This document shows, one piece after another, positions 1 to 5,238 of a stretch of DNA of 5,238 nt. The stretch is from Anaerolineae bacterium (lineage in GTDB: Bacteria > Chloroflexota > Anaerolineae > UBA1429): the NCBI GenBank assembly GCA_016928125.1, contig JAFGLK010000041.1:1-5238 (forward strand). Reading direction: 5' to 3'. The notes under the pieces are model-generated. The model ran no database searches, had not been told where the DNA came from, and saw nothing but the letters and a program-made list of their open reading frames with translations. A program made the translations under genes and the position numbers. Numbering within the stretch: the stretch's first letter is position 1; every line of letters begins with the position of its first letter.

Positions 1-801
1 AACTCGATCCGCTCTGTGCGGCTGGCCATCGACTACGAGATCGAGCGTCAGGCTCGTCTGCTCGACGCGGGTGAGCGGGTCGAGCAGATCACCGTGGGCT
101 GGGACGAGGATGCGCGGCGCACCGTCTACCAGCGCAGCAAGGAGGGCTCGGAGGACTATCGCTATTTCCCCGAGCCGGATCTGCCGCCTCTGGAATGGGA
201 CGCGGCCTATCTGACTGAGCTGAAAGCCGGCCTGCCCGAGCTGCCCCAAGCGCGAGAGGGGCGCTTGGTGACCGAGCTGGGCATCAAGGAGAGCGACGCT
301 GCCTTGTTGGTCGCGGATCGGGTCATTGCTGACTATTTCGAGCGCGCGGTCACCGCGGCCGAGGGGCAGGTTGGGGCGCAGACCGTGGCCAACTGGGTGG
401 TGGGCGAGGTCTTTCGCCTCTTGAGCGAGAGCGGAAGCGAGATCGGGGAGGCCAGGCTCTCGCCCGAGGGGCTGGTGGAGCTCTTGAGGCTTATCGCGGA
501 CGGCACGATCAACCAGACCGTCGCCAAAGAGGTGCTGACCGAGATGTTCGCCAGCGGCCAATCGGCGCGGGCGATCGTAGAGCGCCGGGGATTGACCCAG
601 ATCAGCGATGCCGATGCATTGGCTCAGATCATTGGCGGCGTGCTGGATGCGAACCCCGGGCCGGTCGGCCAGTACCTGGAGGGCGAGACCAAGGTGGTGG
701 GCTTTTTCATCGGCCAGGTGATGCGCGCCACCCAGGGTCAGGCCAATGTGCAAGTCGTGCGCCAGCTTCTCACAGAGGCACTCGAAAAGCGTCGCCGCTG
801 A
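1..801 (+). CDS. gatB: Aspartyl/glutamyl-tRNA(Asn/Gln) amidotransferase subunit B, C-terminal part (5' end outside window)
   Basis: GatB is the tRNA-binding/kinase subunit of the cytosolic GatCAB complex, which converts misacylated Asp-tRNA(Asn) or Glu-tRNA(Gln) into the amidated form. The reading frame is open from base 1, so the gene starts upstream; the GTG at 16 is internal. The visible 266 residues begin with NSIRSVRLAIDYEIERQ, matching the conserved GatB stretch (N-S-F-R-x-V...YEIxRQ). The family hallmark RSKEGSEDYRYFPEPDLPPL follows, ending at fragment residue 64. A helical region comes next, then a YqeY-like tail domain over roughly residues 120-266, ending in the typical GFFIGQVMRATQGQAN segment. 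Full-length GatB is usually about 475-500 aa, so roughly the N-terminal 210-230 residues are missing. In the tail, the usual K-A-N-P is Q-A-N-V here. The gene converges on the minus-strand gene at 878. No gatA or gatC is visible. The family assignment is secure. Confidence 0.96.
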   Translation, partial: NSIRSVRLAIDYEIERQARLLDAGERVEQITVGWDEDARRTVYQRSKEGSEDYRYFPEPDLPPLEWDAAYLTELKAGLPELPQAREGRLVTELGIKESDAALLVADRVIADYFERAVTAAEGQVGAQTVANWVVGEVFRLLSESGSEIGEARLSPEGLVELLRLIADGTINQTVAKEVLTEMFASGQSARAIVERRGLTQISDADALAQIIGGVLDANPGPVGQYLEGETKVVGFFIGQVMRATQGQANVQVVRQLLTEALEKRRR

Positions 802-837
802 AGCCACGGCGACGGCGAACGTCGGCCCCTATCCATT

Positions 838-875
838 GACCAAGCCTTTGGCCAAGCTTGCTGAGAGGCTTGGTC
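838..875. terminator. Terminator-like inverted repeat between convergent genes
   Basis: A perfect 10-bp inverted repeat pairs GACCAAGCCT (838-847) with AGGCTTGGTC (866-875) around an 18-nt loop. It lies 36 nt past the gatB stop and just beyond the stop of the minus-strand gene, so it could end transcription from both sides. A shorter competing stem, CAAGC (841-845) with GCTTG (856-860), sits inside it. Neither side has a run of T after the stem, so a classical intrinsic terminator is not proven. It could instead be a 3'-end stabilising hairpin or a Rho-associated structure. Confidence 0.5.
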
Positions 876-877
876 GT

Positions 878-1885
878 CTAGATGCGCAGCTCCGCCAGAT
901 AGATGTTCGCCGAGGGCAGCGCGGGATCGATCGCCTCGTGGCTGGAGTAGTAACTGAGCAGCCCGCGCGTGGGCGAAAGCCCTACGAACCCGGAATAGGA
1001 ATTATCGCCGCCGCTCGGGAGCCTGAGGGCCTCAACCAGATCCTCGCCCAGAAGCCAGTAGAGGATCGTGACGGGGCGTTCCGGATCGACCCGGTTGCGC
1101 CCGCCTACCAGGTAGCGCGGCGAGCCATCCGGCCAGCTTCCCCAACGCGCCAGGAGCGGACCGCCCAGGTTGAAGGGCAGCTCGGTGCGCTGCCAGGCCT
1201 CGTAGGGCGGGCGCGAGCGGCAGATCAGGGCCGGCGCAGTGCCCTCTCGCCCTCGACAGAGCGCCAACACGGCGCCATCGTCCTCGAACAGAAAAGCCGT
1301 CTCATCGCCGTGGCTCTCGCGGAAGAGGGCCGCCGTGCGCCAGCTCAGGCCATCGCCACTCTGGAGCATGGCGCCCTCGGTGAGCGCCCAGCTCTCCTCT
1401 TGGGTGTGTGTCTCGGCGAAACCGCGCTTGCGCCGGCCGCAGAGATAGGCCATGTGCCCACAGACGGCGGCACGCCAGATATAGTGCCCCTCGGTGCCCG
1501 GCATGGCCAGGGGGCCCTCCCAATGGACGCCATCTCTGCTCCACACCGCATAGCCCAGGTGCTCGTTCAGATCACGCCGCTCGGCCCCGCCATCGGCCAC
1601 AAGCCACGTGCCTGAGTAGACGTAGAGCCTGTCGTGGAAGACCAGCAGATGCGGGTCGCGGACATCGCGGCCCGGCACGTCAAAGGCGTGGGCCAGCTCC
1701 CAATCCTCGCCCTCGGTGCTGCGCAGCACCAGGATGCGCGACGAGTCGTAGAGCATATGCCCCTCGGGGCAGTTGCGGAAGGTCAGATAGAGGTGCTCTC
1801 GAAAGCGCGCCAGGTCGGTGAAAGCGTTGTGGCGGCCATCGTTGTAGATCTGACGTAGACGGACGAGTTCGATGGGCTGAGACAT
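878..1885 (-). CDS. Sialidase-like (BNR/Asp-box) beta-propeller protein, putative glycosidase
   Basis: A 335-aa protein with no signal peptide or membrane segment, so probably cytosolic. Three Asp-box-like motifs of the form S-x-(D/E)-G-x-x-W occur at residues 56-62 (STEGEDW), 116-122 (SRDGVHW) and 176-182 (SGDGLSW). They are spaced exactly 60 residues apart, and a degenerate S...W copy lies near 224-231. These motifs mark blades of sialidase-type propellers. The opening HNAFTDLARF, then RDVRDPHLLVFHDRLYVYSGT, and GDETAFLFEDDG near 193-204 resemble bacterial proteins annotated as sialidase-family or exo-alpha-sialidase. I do not see a clear RIP motif, so true sialidase activity is not supported and the substrate is unknown. 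The start at 1885 is chosen because an AAGGAGAGG Shine-Dalgarno precedes it. The frame extends 29 codons upstream, but those residues are low-complexity, overlap the promoter region and lack a ribosome site. Its neighbour across yeaQ is a GH116 glycosidase on the same strand, which supports a role in glycan breakdown. Confidence 0.8.
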   Translation of the reverse strand: MSQPIELVRLRQIYNDGRHNAFTDLARFREHLYLTFRNCPEGHMLYDSSRILVLRSTEGEDWELAHAFDVPGRDVRDPHLLVFHDRLYVYSGTWLVADGGAERRDLNEHLGYAVWSRDGVHWEGPLAMPGTEGHYIWRAAVCGHMAYLCGRRKRGFAETHTQEESWALTEGAMLQSGDGLSWRTAALFRESHGDETAFLFEDDGAVLALCRGREGTAPALICRSRPPYEAWQRTELPFNLGGPLLARWGSWPDGSPRYLVGGRNRVDPERPVTILYWLLGEDLVEALRLPSGGDNSYSGFVGLSPTRGLLSYYSSHEAIDPALPSANIYLAELRI

Positions 1886-1893
1886 ACCAGGGA

Positions 1894-1902
1894 CCTCTCC
1901 TT
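1894..1902 (-). promoter_or_regulatory. Ribosome binding site deciding the start of the BNR protein
   Basis: Read on the minus strand this is AAGGAGAGG, followed by 8 nt and then ATG at 1885-1883. It is the only strong Shine-Dalgarno near the 5' end of the frame. It selects the 335-aa form over the longer 364-aa reading and over an ATG at 1906 that lacks a ribosome site. Confidence 0.75.
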
Positions 1903-1912
1903 CCATCTGCTG

Positions 1913-1941
1913 TTGACATCGCCAGCCCCGCTGCGCATAAT
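1913..1941 (+). promoter_or_regulatory. Sigma70-type promoter for the yeaQ-like gene
   Basis: A perfect -35 box TTGACA (1913-1918) is separated by the ideal 17 bp from a -10 box CATAAT (1936-1941), which has one mismatch to TATAAT. Transcription would start near 1948 and leave a leader of about 60 nt before the GTG at 2009. In such GC-rich sequence this match is unlikely to be chance, and its direction fits the downstream gene. The -10 lies in the palindrome CGCATAATGCG (1934-1944). Confidence 0.75.
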
Positions 1942-1966
1942 GCGGCCCACAAGATGCCTCGGACAA
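1937..1966 (-). promoter_or_regulatory. Possible promoter for the BNR protein, overlapping the plus-strand promoter
   Basis: On the minus strand, TTGTCC (1966-1961) is followed after 18 bp by CATTAT (1942-1937). The start would fall near 1930, giving a leader of about 45 nt before the ATG at 1885. The -10 is the opposite strand of the plus-strand -10, made possible by the palindrome at 1934-1944. The -35 match is only moderate, so this is weaker than the promoter facing the other way. Confidence 0.45.
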
Positions 1967-1978
1967 GAACACGTCTGC

Positions 1979-1995
1979 CGCCGCGCACCGCGGCG
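1979..1995 (+). promoter_or_regulatory. GC-rich hairpin abutting the ribosome binding site of the yeaQ-like gene
   Basis: CGCCGCG (1979-1985) pairs perfectly with CGCGGCG (1989-1995) around a 3-nt CAC loop. It lies in the predicted leader and ends 2 nt before the Shine-Dalgarno AAGGGA (1998-2003). The stem does not cover the ribosome site. It could insulate that site, stabilise the mRNA 5' region or take part in regulation; no function is demonstrated. Confidence 0.4.
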
Positions 1996-2008
1996 AGAAG
2001 GGACAATC

Positions 2009-2266
2009 GTGAATCTGGGACAGATCATCACCTGGTTGATCGTGGGCGGCATAGCCGGCGTGGCAGCTGATGCGCTCGTCAAAGGCATCAGACTCGGCCT
2101 AGTCGGCGCGGTTCTGGTCGGCATCGTCGGCGCCTTTGTGGGCGGCTGGCTGCTCGGCCTGGTGGGCCTCAACCTTGGCGCTGGCATCCTGGGCGAGATC
2201 ATCAAGGCTCTCATCGGCGCGGTGGTGGTGCTCATCGTGTTGCGCTGGTTCCGTCAGCGCCGCTAG
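2009..2266 (+). CDS. GlsB/YeaQ/YmgE-family (transglycosylase-associated) small membrane protein
   Basis: An 85-aa, very hydrophobic protein of the YeaQ/YmgE family, small inner-membrane proteins often linked to envelope or general stress; their molecular function is unknown. Three membrane segments are visible at about residues 5-24, 28-54 and 58-80. They are rich in the family's glycine pattern (GGIAGVAADALVKG, then VGAFVGGWLLGLVG) and end in a basic RWFRQRR tail, expected in the cytoplasm. Length agrees with the family (about 80-90 aa). The GTG start is chosen because AAGGGA lies 5 nt upstream and the protein then begins MNLGQIITWLIVGGIAG, the usual family start; 32 further in-frame upstream codons overlap the promoter and look non-coding. 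It is monocistronic, driven by the promoter at 1913-1941, and its stop lies 21 nt from the stop of the convergent GH116 gene. It sits between two minus-strand carbohydrate genes and is probably unrelated to them in function. Confidence 0.92.
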   Translation: MNLGQIITWLIVGGIAGVAADALVKGIRLGLVGAVLVGIVGAFVGGWLLGLVGLNLGAGILGEIIKALIGAVVVLIVLRWFRQRR

Positions 2267-2278
2267 CCGCGCGTTGAC

Positions 2279-2318
2279 GGCCAGGGCTCAGACGCTGGCC
2301 TCTGTACGCGCCAGCGTC
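2279..2318. terminator. Two mutually exclusive hairpins at the convergent 3' ends of yeaQ-like and GH116 genes
   Basis: GACGCTGGC (2291-2299) pairs perfectly with GCCAGCGTC (2310-2318) around a 10-nt loop. A competing stem pairs GGCCAG (2279-2284) with CTGGCC (2295-2300). Both start within 25 nt of the yeaQ-like stop, so one may end that transcript. The larger stem lies inside the last codons of the GH116 gene. No T-tract follows, so intrinsic termination is uncertain. For GH116 it would only be a coding-end mRNA structure. Confidence 0.35.
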
Positions 2319-4840
2319 ATGTGCAGTGGCCTCCCAGGGGCCACCTGCAAAGGCGCCTCGCATAGCGCCTGGCCAAAGCCAGTTAGGGCGAACTGCCGCA
2401 GACTCAGCGCGCCTCCCAGTGCATCGAGGCTGATCTCGGCCTCGTCGTCCTGTAGGGTGATCTCGCAGATGCCCCAGGCACAGCCGGTGGACCAGAAATG
2501 CCGGCCGCCTTTGGCTGCAAAGGCCATGCGCTGCTCGACCGCCGTGTAGTGAAAGCCGGTCAGCGCCAACACCGCCGCCCAGGAGGTCATGGCGCGGGCA
2601 TAGTGATGGCCACACTCGGCCTCGTTGAACGGATTGCGCCGCTCGCCGTCGTACCGGGTCCGGATGTTGTCGATACACGCGAGCCCCTCGTCGATCAGAC
2701 CCTCATAGAGCATGTGGGTCGCGGCGGCGTACTCGAACCCCGTCATCACCTCGGCATAGTAAGGCACCGGGCGCCGGGGTCGGCCCCCACGCGGGTAGGC
2801 GCACATGAGCAAGGCCCGCTCGTCGTTGAGCGCAAAGGTGCGCATGGGGTTGAAATGGCCATAGAGGTCACTGCGTCCATTGTAGCGCCGGATGCTCTGC
2901 AGTGTGGCGCGCACATGGGTCGGATCGAGCAGATAGCCGAGCCCACATACATGGGCCATCAACTGGCCGACCAGTTGGTCCACCAGACAGCCGGGGCCCA
3001 TCTGAAAGTCGGGATCGCTCAGGTCGGTCGCGCCCATGCTTGAGCGCAGCCCGTCGGCGAGGGGCGCATCGGGCGCTGGCGGCATGACGCGCTGTTCATA
3101 GTACTCGCCGTTGAACAGATGCGCGTCCACCCAGGCGCTGCCGCGCTGGAACAGGTCGCGGCAGCGTGCCGCGAAAGCCTCGTCGCCCATGTGCCGCGCC
3201 ATCTCCTCGCCGGCGCGCAGAGCCCCCAGATACCAGCCGGCCATGAGCGGATTCGGGCCATAGTACTCTACGTCGAGGGTGTTGTGCTGGCAGCCCTCCA
3301 TCACGCCGTCGCCGTCCGCGTCCCAGCCGCCCGGGACCCAGGCGTAGGCCAGCGCGCGCCGTATCGCCGGCCAGAGCTTGCGCAGCCACTCATCGTCGCC
3401 GCAGAGCTGCCAGTCGCGATAGGCCTTGAGGATGCATCCCATCTGGCCGTCGGCCGCCGCGATGCCGTACTCGCGGGCGCGCTCCAAGGGCAGCTCGATG
3501 CGGAAGCTCATGTGGCCCCGCTCGTCGGTGGCGTGCAGAAACTCGACCTCGCGCAGCGAGCGCGCCAGATCGCCGAACAGGAAGGCCGAGGCCTGCTCAT
3601 AGTTCCACACGTGCGTGCAGCTTCCGCGACAGCACCCCTCGGTATCGTGGCACCCCTCCCAGCCGTAGAAACGCCCATCGGCCGTGCGAAACGACGTCTG
3701 GCTGCGCAGGGTGCTCAAGTTGTAGAGGGCCGCCTCCTTGACGACCGGCGGCAAGTCGCTTTCGCAAAAGGCGCGCACAAAACGCACCGTTTGGCGCTCC
3801 AACTCTGCCAGGCGAGGCATGGCGCGCGTGGCCACATCCCAGGCGTCGGCGTACTGGGTGGCATAGTGGTTGCCCACCACCGCCGGCCCGCAACATGCCT
3901 TACCCTCGCAGCCACAGTCGCAGGCCGCATCGCCGGTCGGTGGCGGGCTCCAACTCTGTCGATTCGGAAAGCGCCAGGTGAGCAGGAAGGGGATCGTCGC
4001 CTCGCCGTTGGGCGGCACGCTGACCCGGGCCGCCAGAGAGGCGATCGGCTCGTCGTCCACGCCCGGCTCCAGGCGATTTAGCCGACCGTCCTCGAGCAGA
4101 TCGTCCCAAAAACCGATCATGGCGCCCCGCCAGCGGTTCTCTCGCCGCCAGGCCGTGCGGTAGCTCACGTCCGTTGCGCTGGTGGTGAGGGCGAGGGTGC
4201 CCTCGTATTCATGCCCCTCGGGCAGATCCTCGACGCTGAGCAGCAGGCCCCGCAGACCATGGTCCTCACGGTAGCGGTTCACCTTGCGGCCCGCTGCGGA
4301 TCCATCGGGAGCGTCTCCACAAAAGTTGCTCAGCGTGCCACAAACCGTCGCGGTGACGGCGCGAGCGTTCTTGTTGGTCAGCACGAAACGCAAGGCCGCC
4401 ATGGGGATGCCGCTGGCCTCGGCGTCGGCGGGAATCAGCGGATTGAGCGCCTCCAGACGCACATCCAGAGGCAGGTCTGGGTCCGCCAGGCGGACTTGGG
4501 CCAAGGGATAGGCGGCGTGAAAGGTGCACTCGCGCAGGCGGGGCAGGCCATGGTAGGGCGCGCGCACGCCGTGAGAGCCCTCAAAAGGAGGCAAAAGCGC
4601 GCCCTCCAGCACGCGCACGATGCCCTCGCCGCCCTCGGGGCGCGCATACAGGCAAAAGAGGGCCTGGCCCCCGTTGTAGCCCTTGGCCGGACGGTCGGCG
4701 AGCTCCCAGTCCTGGAGTTGTCCCCGGCCCCCTAGCGAGACGGTCCCCGTCCCGATGCCGCCCAAGGGCAGGGCCACCTGGGCAAGGCGACGCCCCTCAT
4801 AACGGGTGAGCACCGGCCATTCGGCATTCAGGTTAGGCAT
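2288..4840 (-). CDS. GH116 family glycosidase (GBA2-type, beta-glucosidase/glucosylceramidase-like)
   Basis: A complete 850-aa retaining beta-glycosidase of family GH116, which includes human GBA2, bacterial and archaeal beta-glucosidases/xylosidases and a beta-N-acetylglucosaminidase. The N-terminal domain (about residues 10-300) opens with the family signature PLGGIGTGTVSLGGRGQLQDWE (residues 25-46). The (alpha/alpha)6 catalytic domain spans about 340-765. By motif analogy, E395 in FYGWEG is the candidate nucleophile and D523 in QHNTLDVEYYGPNP the candidate acid/base. Later conserved segments are EVMTGFEY (697-704) and NEAECGHHYARAMTSWA (739-755). A further beta-rich tail (about 770-850) contains FWSTGCAWGICEI. 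No signal peptide is present, so it is probably cytosolic. The ATG at 4840 has the strong ribosome site AAGGAGG 4 nt upstream, and no alternative start is plausible. Odd features are cysteine clusters at 307-317 (C307, C309, C311, C316, C317) and near the nucleophile (C397, C403, C404, C408). The substrate cannot be read from sequence; ceramide is unlikely for a soluble bacterial enzyme. It follows a UroD-like gene by 131 nt on the same strand. Confidence 0.93.
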   Translation of the reverse strand: MPNLNAEWPVLTRYEGRRLAQVALPLGGIGTGTVSLGGRGQLQDWELADRPAKGYNGGQALFCLYARPEGGEGIVRVLEGALLPPFEGSHGVRAPYHGLPRLRECTFHAAYPLAQVRLADPDLPLDVRLEALNPLIPADAEASGIPMAALRFVLTNKNARAVTATVCGTLSNFCGDAPDGSAAGRKVNRYREDHGLRGLLLSVEDLPEGHEYEGTLALTTSATDVSYRTAWRRENRWRGAMIGFWDDLLEDGRLNRLEPGVDDEPIASLAARVSVPPNGEATIPFLLTWRFPNRQSWSPPPTGDAACDCGCEGKACCGPAVVGNHYATQYADAWDVATRAMPRLAELERQTVRFVRAFCESDLPPVVKEAALYNLSTLRSQTSFRTADGRFYGWEGCHDTEGCCRGSCTHVWNYEQASAFLFGDLARSLREVEFLHATDERGHMSFRIELPLERAREYGIAAADGQMGCILKAYRDWQLCGDDEWLRKLWPAIRRALAYAWVPGGWDADGDGVMEGCQHNTLDVEYYGPNPLMAGWYLGALRAGEEMARHMGDEAFAARCRDLFQRGSAWVDAHLFNGEYYEQRVMPPAPDAPLADGLRSSMGATDLSDPDFQMGPGCLVDQLVGQLMAHVCGLGYLLDPTHVRATLQSIRRYNGRSDLYGHFNPMRTFALNDERALLMCAYPRGGRPRRPVPYYAEVMTGFEYAAATHMLYEGLIDEGLACIDNIRTRYDGERRNPFNEAECGHHYARAMTSWAAVLALTGFHYTAVEQRMAFAAKGGRHFWSTGCAWGICEITLQDDEAEISLDALGGALSLRQFALTGFGQALCEAPLQVAPGRPLHMTLARTEASV

Positions 4841-4971
4841 GAGACCTCCTTCGCATGCAGCCCGGTGAGCCTACCCGCCTCGCGAGTCAGGGTCCCACGG
4901 GGCCTGCCGTGTCTTGCCAACTGCCTGCGGTCCCTGATCGCGCTGGTCTGTCCTGTGTGAGCCGTCCGCGG
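4841..4971 (-). other. Intergenic spacer between UroD-like and GH116 genes
   Basis: This 131-nt spacer carries the GH116 ribosome site (AAGGAGG at 4851-4845). I find no convincing -35/-10 pair directed at GH116 and no T-tract terminator for the UroD-like gene. Two small hairpins are visible: AGCCG/CGGCT with a 4-nt loop (4960-4973), overlapping the UroD-like stop codon, and CACGG/CCGTG with a 6-nt loop (4896-4911). The absence of a promoter favours, but does not prove, co-transcription of the two genes. Confidence 0.45.
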
Positions 4972-5238
4972 CTAGTAGCGGCCGTGCGTGTCCAGGGCCT
5001 CAAACATAGCAAAGATGTTCGCGATCGGGATGTCCGGCGTGAGACCGTTGCCCGGCGACCCGACCCAGCCGCCGCCCGGCATGAGGCCCTCGCACTGCTT
5101 TCGCACCATCTGGCGCACATCGTCGGGCGTGCCGTCTTTGAGCACCCCCTGCAGACCGATGGTGCCCTCCATAGCGATCTGAGACCCAAAACTGCGCTTG
5201 AACTCGAAAACATCCATGGTCTCGGCCTGCACGGTGCG
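4972..5238 (-). CDS. Uroporphyrinogen decarboxylase (UroD) family protein, C-terminal end (5' end outside window)
   Basis: The minus-strand frame is open to the window edge, so only the last 88 residues are visible; the GTG at 5232 is internal. The segment QAETMDVFEFKRSFG followed by IAMEGTIGLQGVLKDGTPDDV, then GLMPGGGWVGSPGNG and TPDIPIANIFAMFEAL, follows the C-terminal pattern of UroD-fold proteins (MDPxELKxxFG...GGID...GTPEEV...GGGxxxxxxHxxxxDxPxENIxAxxEA). This superfamily covers haem-pathway HemE, corrinoid-dependent methyltransferases such as MtaA, and many uncharacterised members. This fragment looks more like the uncharacterised or methyltransferase-like members than HemE: the usual GGID reads GTIG, and the ending with D-x-P-x-x-N-I and a terminal GRY is typical of that group. 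Reaction and substrate cannot be assigned from the tail alone. Location upstream of a GH116 gene on the same strand suggests a role in sugar or glycoside metabolism, an inference only. Confidence 0.85.
   Translation of the reverse strand, partial: RTVQAETMDVFEFKRSFGSQIAMEGTIGLQGVLKDGTPDDVRQMVRKQCEGLMPGGGWVGSPGNGLTPDIPIANIFAMFEALDTHGRY

Noticed and set aside
746..1615. Plus-strand open frame of 289 codons overlapping the gatB end and antisense to the BNR gene
   Set aside because: Its protein is low-complexity Arg/Ala/Pro/Gly-rich, has no family resemblance, and both overlapped genes are clearly real.
1886..1972. Upstream in-frame extension of the BNR protein by 29 residues
   Set aside because: The added residues overlap both promoter elements and have no ribosome site, while the start at 1885 has a good one and gives a family-like N-terminus.
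1913..2008. Upstream in-frame extension of the yeaQ-like protein by 32 residues
   Set aside because: The extension covers the -35/-10 promoter, and the GTG at 2009 with AAGGGA yields the usual family start and length.
1783..2235. Minus-strand open frame of 150 codons antisense to the yeaQ-like gene
   Set aside because: Its translation is rich in Thr, Pro, Arg and Met, typical of an antisense shadow of a Gly/Ala/Val-rich membrane gene, and it overlaps the promoter region.
3119..4081. Long plus-strand open frame (320 codons) antisense to the GH116 gene
   Set aside because: It lies wholly inside a securely identified gene, the GC-rich composition suppresses stops, and its translation shows no recognisable domain.
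4887..5213. Minus-strand open frame of 108 codons over the spacer and UroD-like tail
   Set aside because: The UroD-family frame in the same region matches a known family; this one is Arg/Ser-rich with no recognisable motif.

Overview
This is a GC-rich bacterial window with five protein-coding genes: two cut off at the window edges and three complete. Gene density, Shine-Dalgarno sites and a sigma70-type promoter all point to a bacterium. No mobile element, RNA gene or CRISPR array is visible. The lineage cannot be fixed from this window. The mix of a bacterial gatB, a GH116 glycosidase of the bacterial/archaeal subgroup, a UroD-family protein and a BNR/sialidase-like protein would suit an environmental heterotroph such as a Chloroflexota or similar phylum, but that is a low-confidence inference.

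Layout, left to right. (1) Positions 1-801 (+): C-terminal half of gatB, the B subunit of the Asp-tRNA(Asn)/Glu-tRNA(Gln) amidotransferase. (2) Positions 838-875: a 10-bp inverted repeat between convergent stop codons, terminator-like but without a T-tract. (3) Positions 878-1885 (-): a 335-aa cytosolic sialidase-like beta-propeller protein with Asp-box motifs spaced exactly 60 residues apart. (4) Positions 1886-2008: a compact divergent control region with a good promoter on the plus strand and a weaker one on the minus strand. The two share a palindromic -10 element. A GC hairpin lies next to the plus-strand ribosome binding site. (5) Positions 2009-2266 (+): an 85-aa membrane protein of the GlsB/YeaQ/YmgE family. 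(6) Positions 2288-4840 (-): an 850-aa GH116 glycosidase (GBA2/DUF608 family) with candidate catalytic residues E395 and D523. (7) Positions 4841-4971: a spacer without a recognisable promoter. (8) Positions 4972-5238 (-): the C-terminal end of a UroD-family protein running off the window.

The three minus-strand genes (UroD-like, GH116, BNR) look like part of a carbohydrate-use neighbourhood. Neither complete glycosidase-like protein has a signal peptide, so both probably act in the cytoplasm on imported glycosides. The UroD-like and GH116 genes may share a transcript. The BNR gene is separated from them by the oppositely oriented yeaQ-like gene and probably has its own promoter. gatB is unrelated housekeeping at the boundary. 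I see no clear evidence for a wholly new system. The items most worth a second look are the symmetric divergent promoter, the cysteine clusters in the GH116 enzyme and the regular repeat spacing in the propeller protein.
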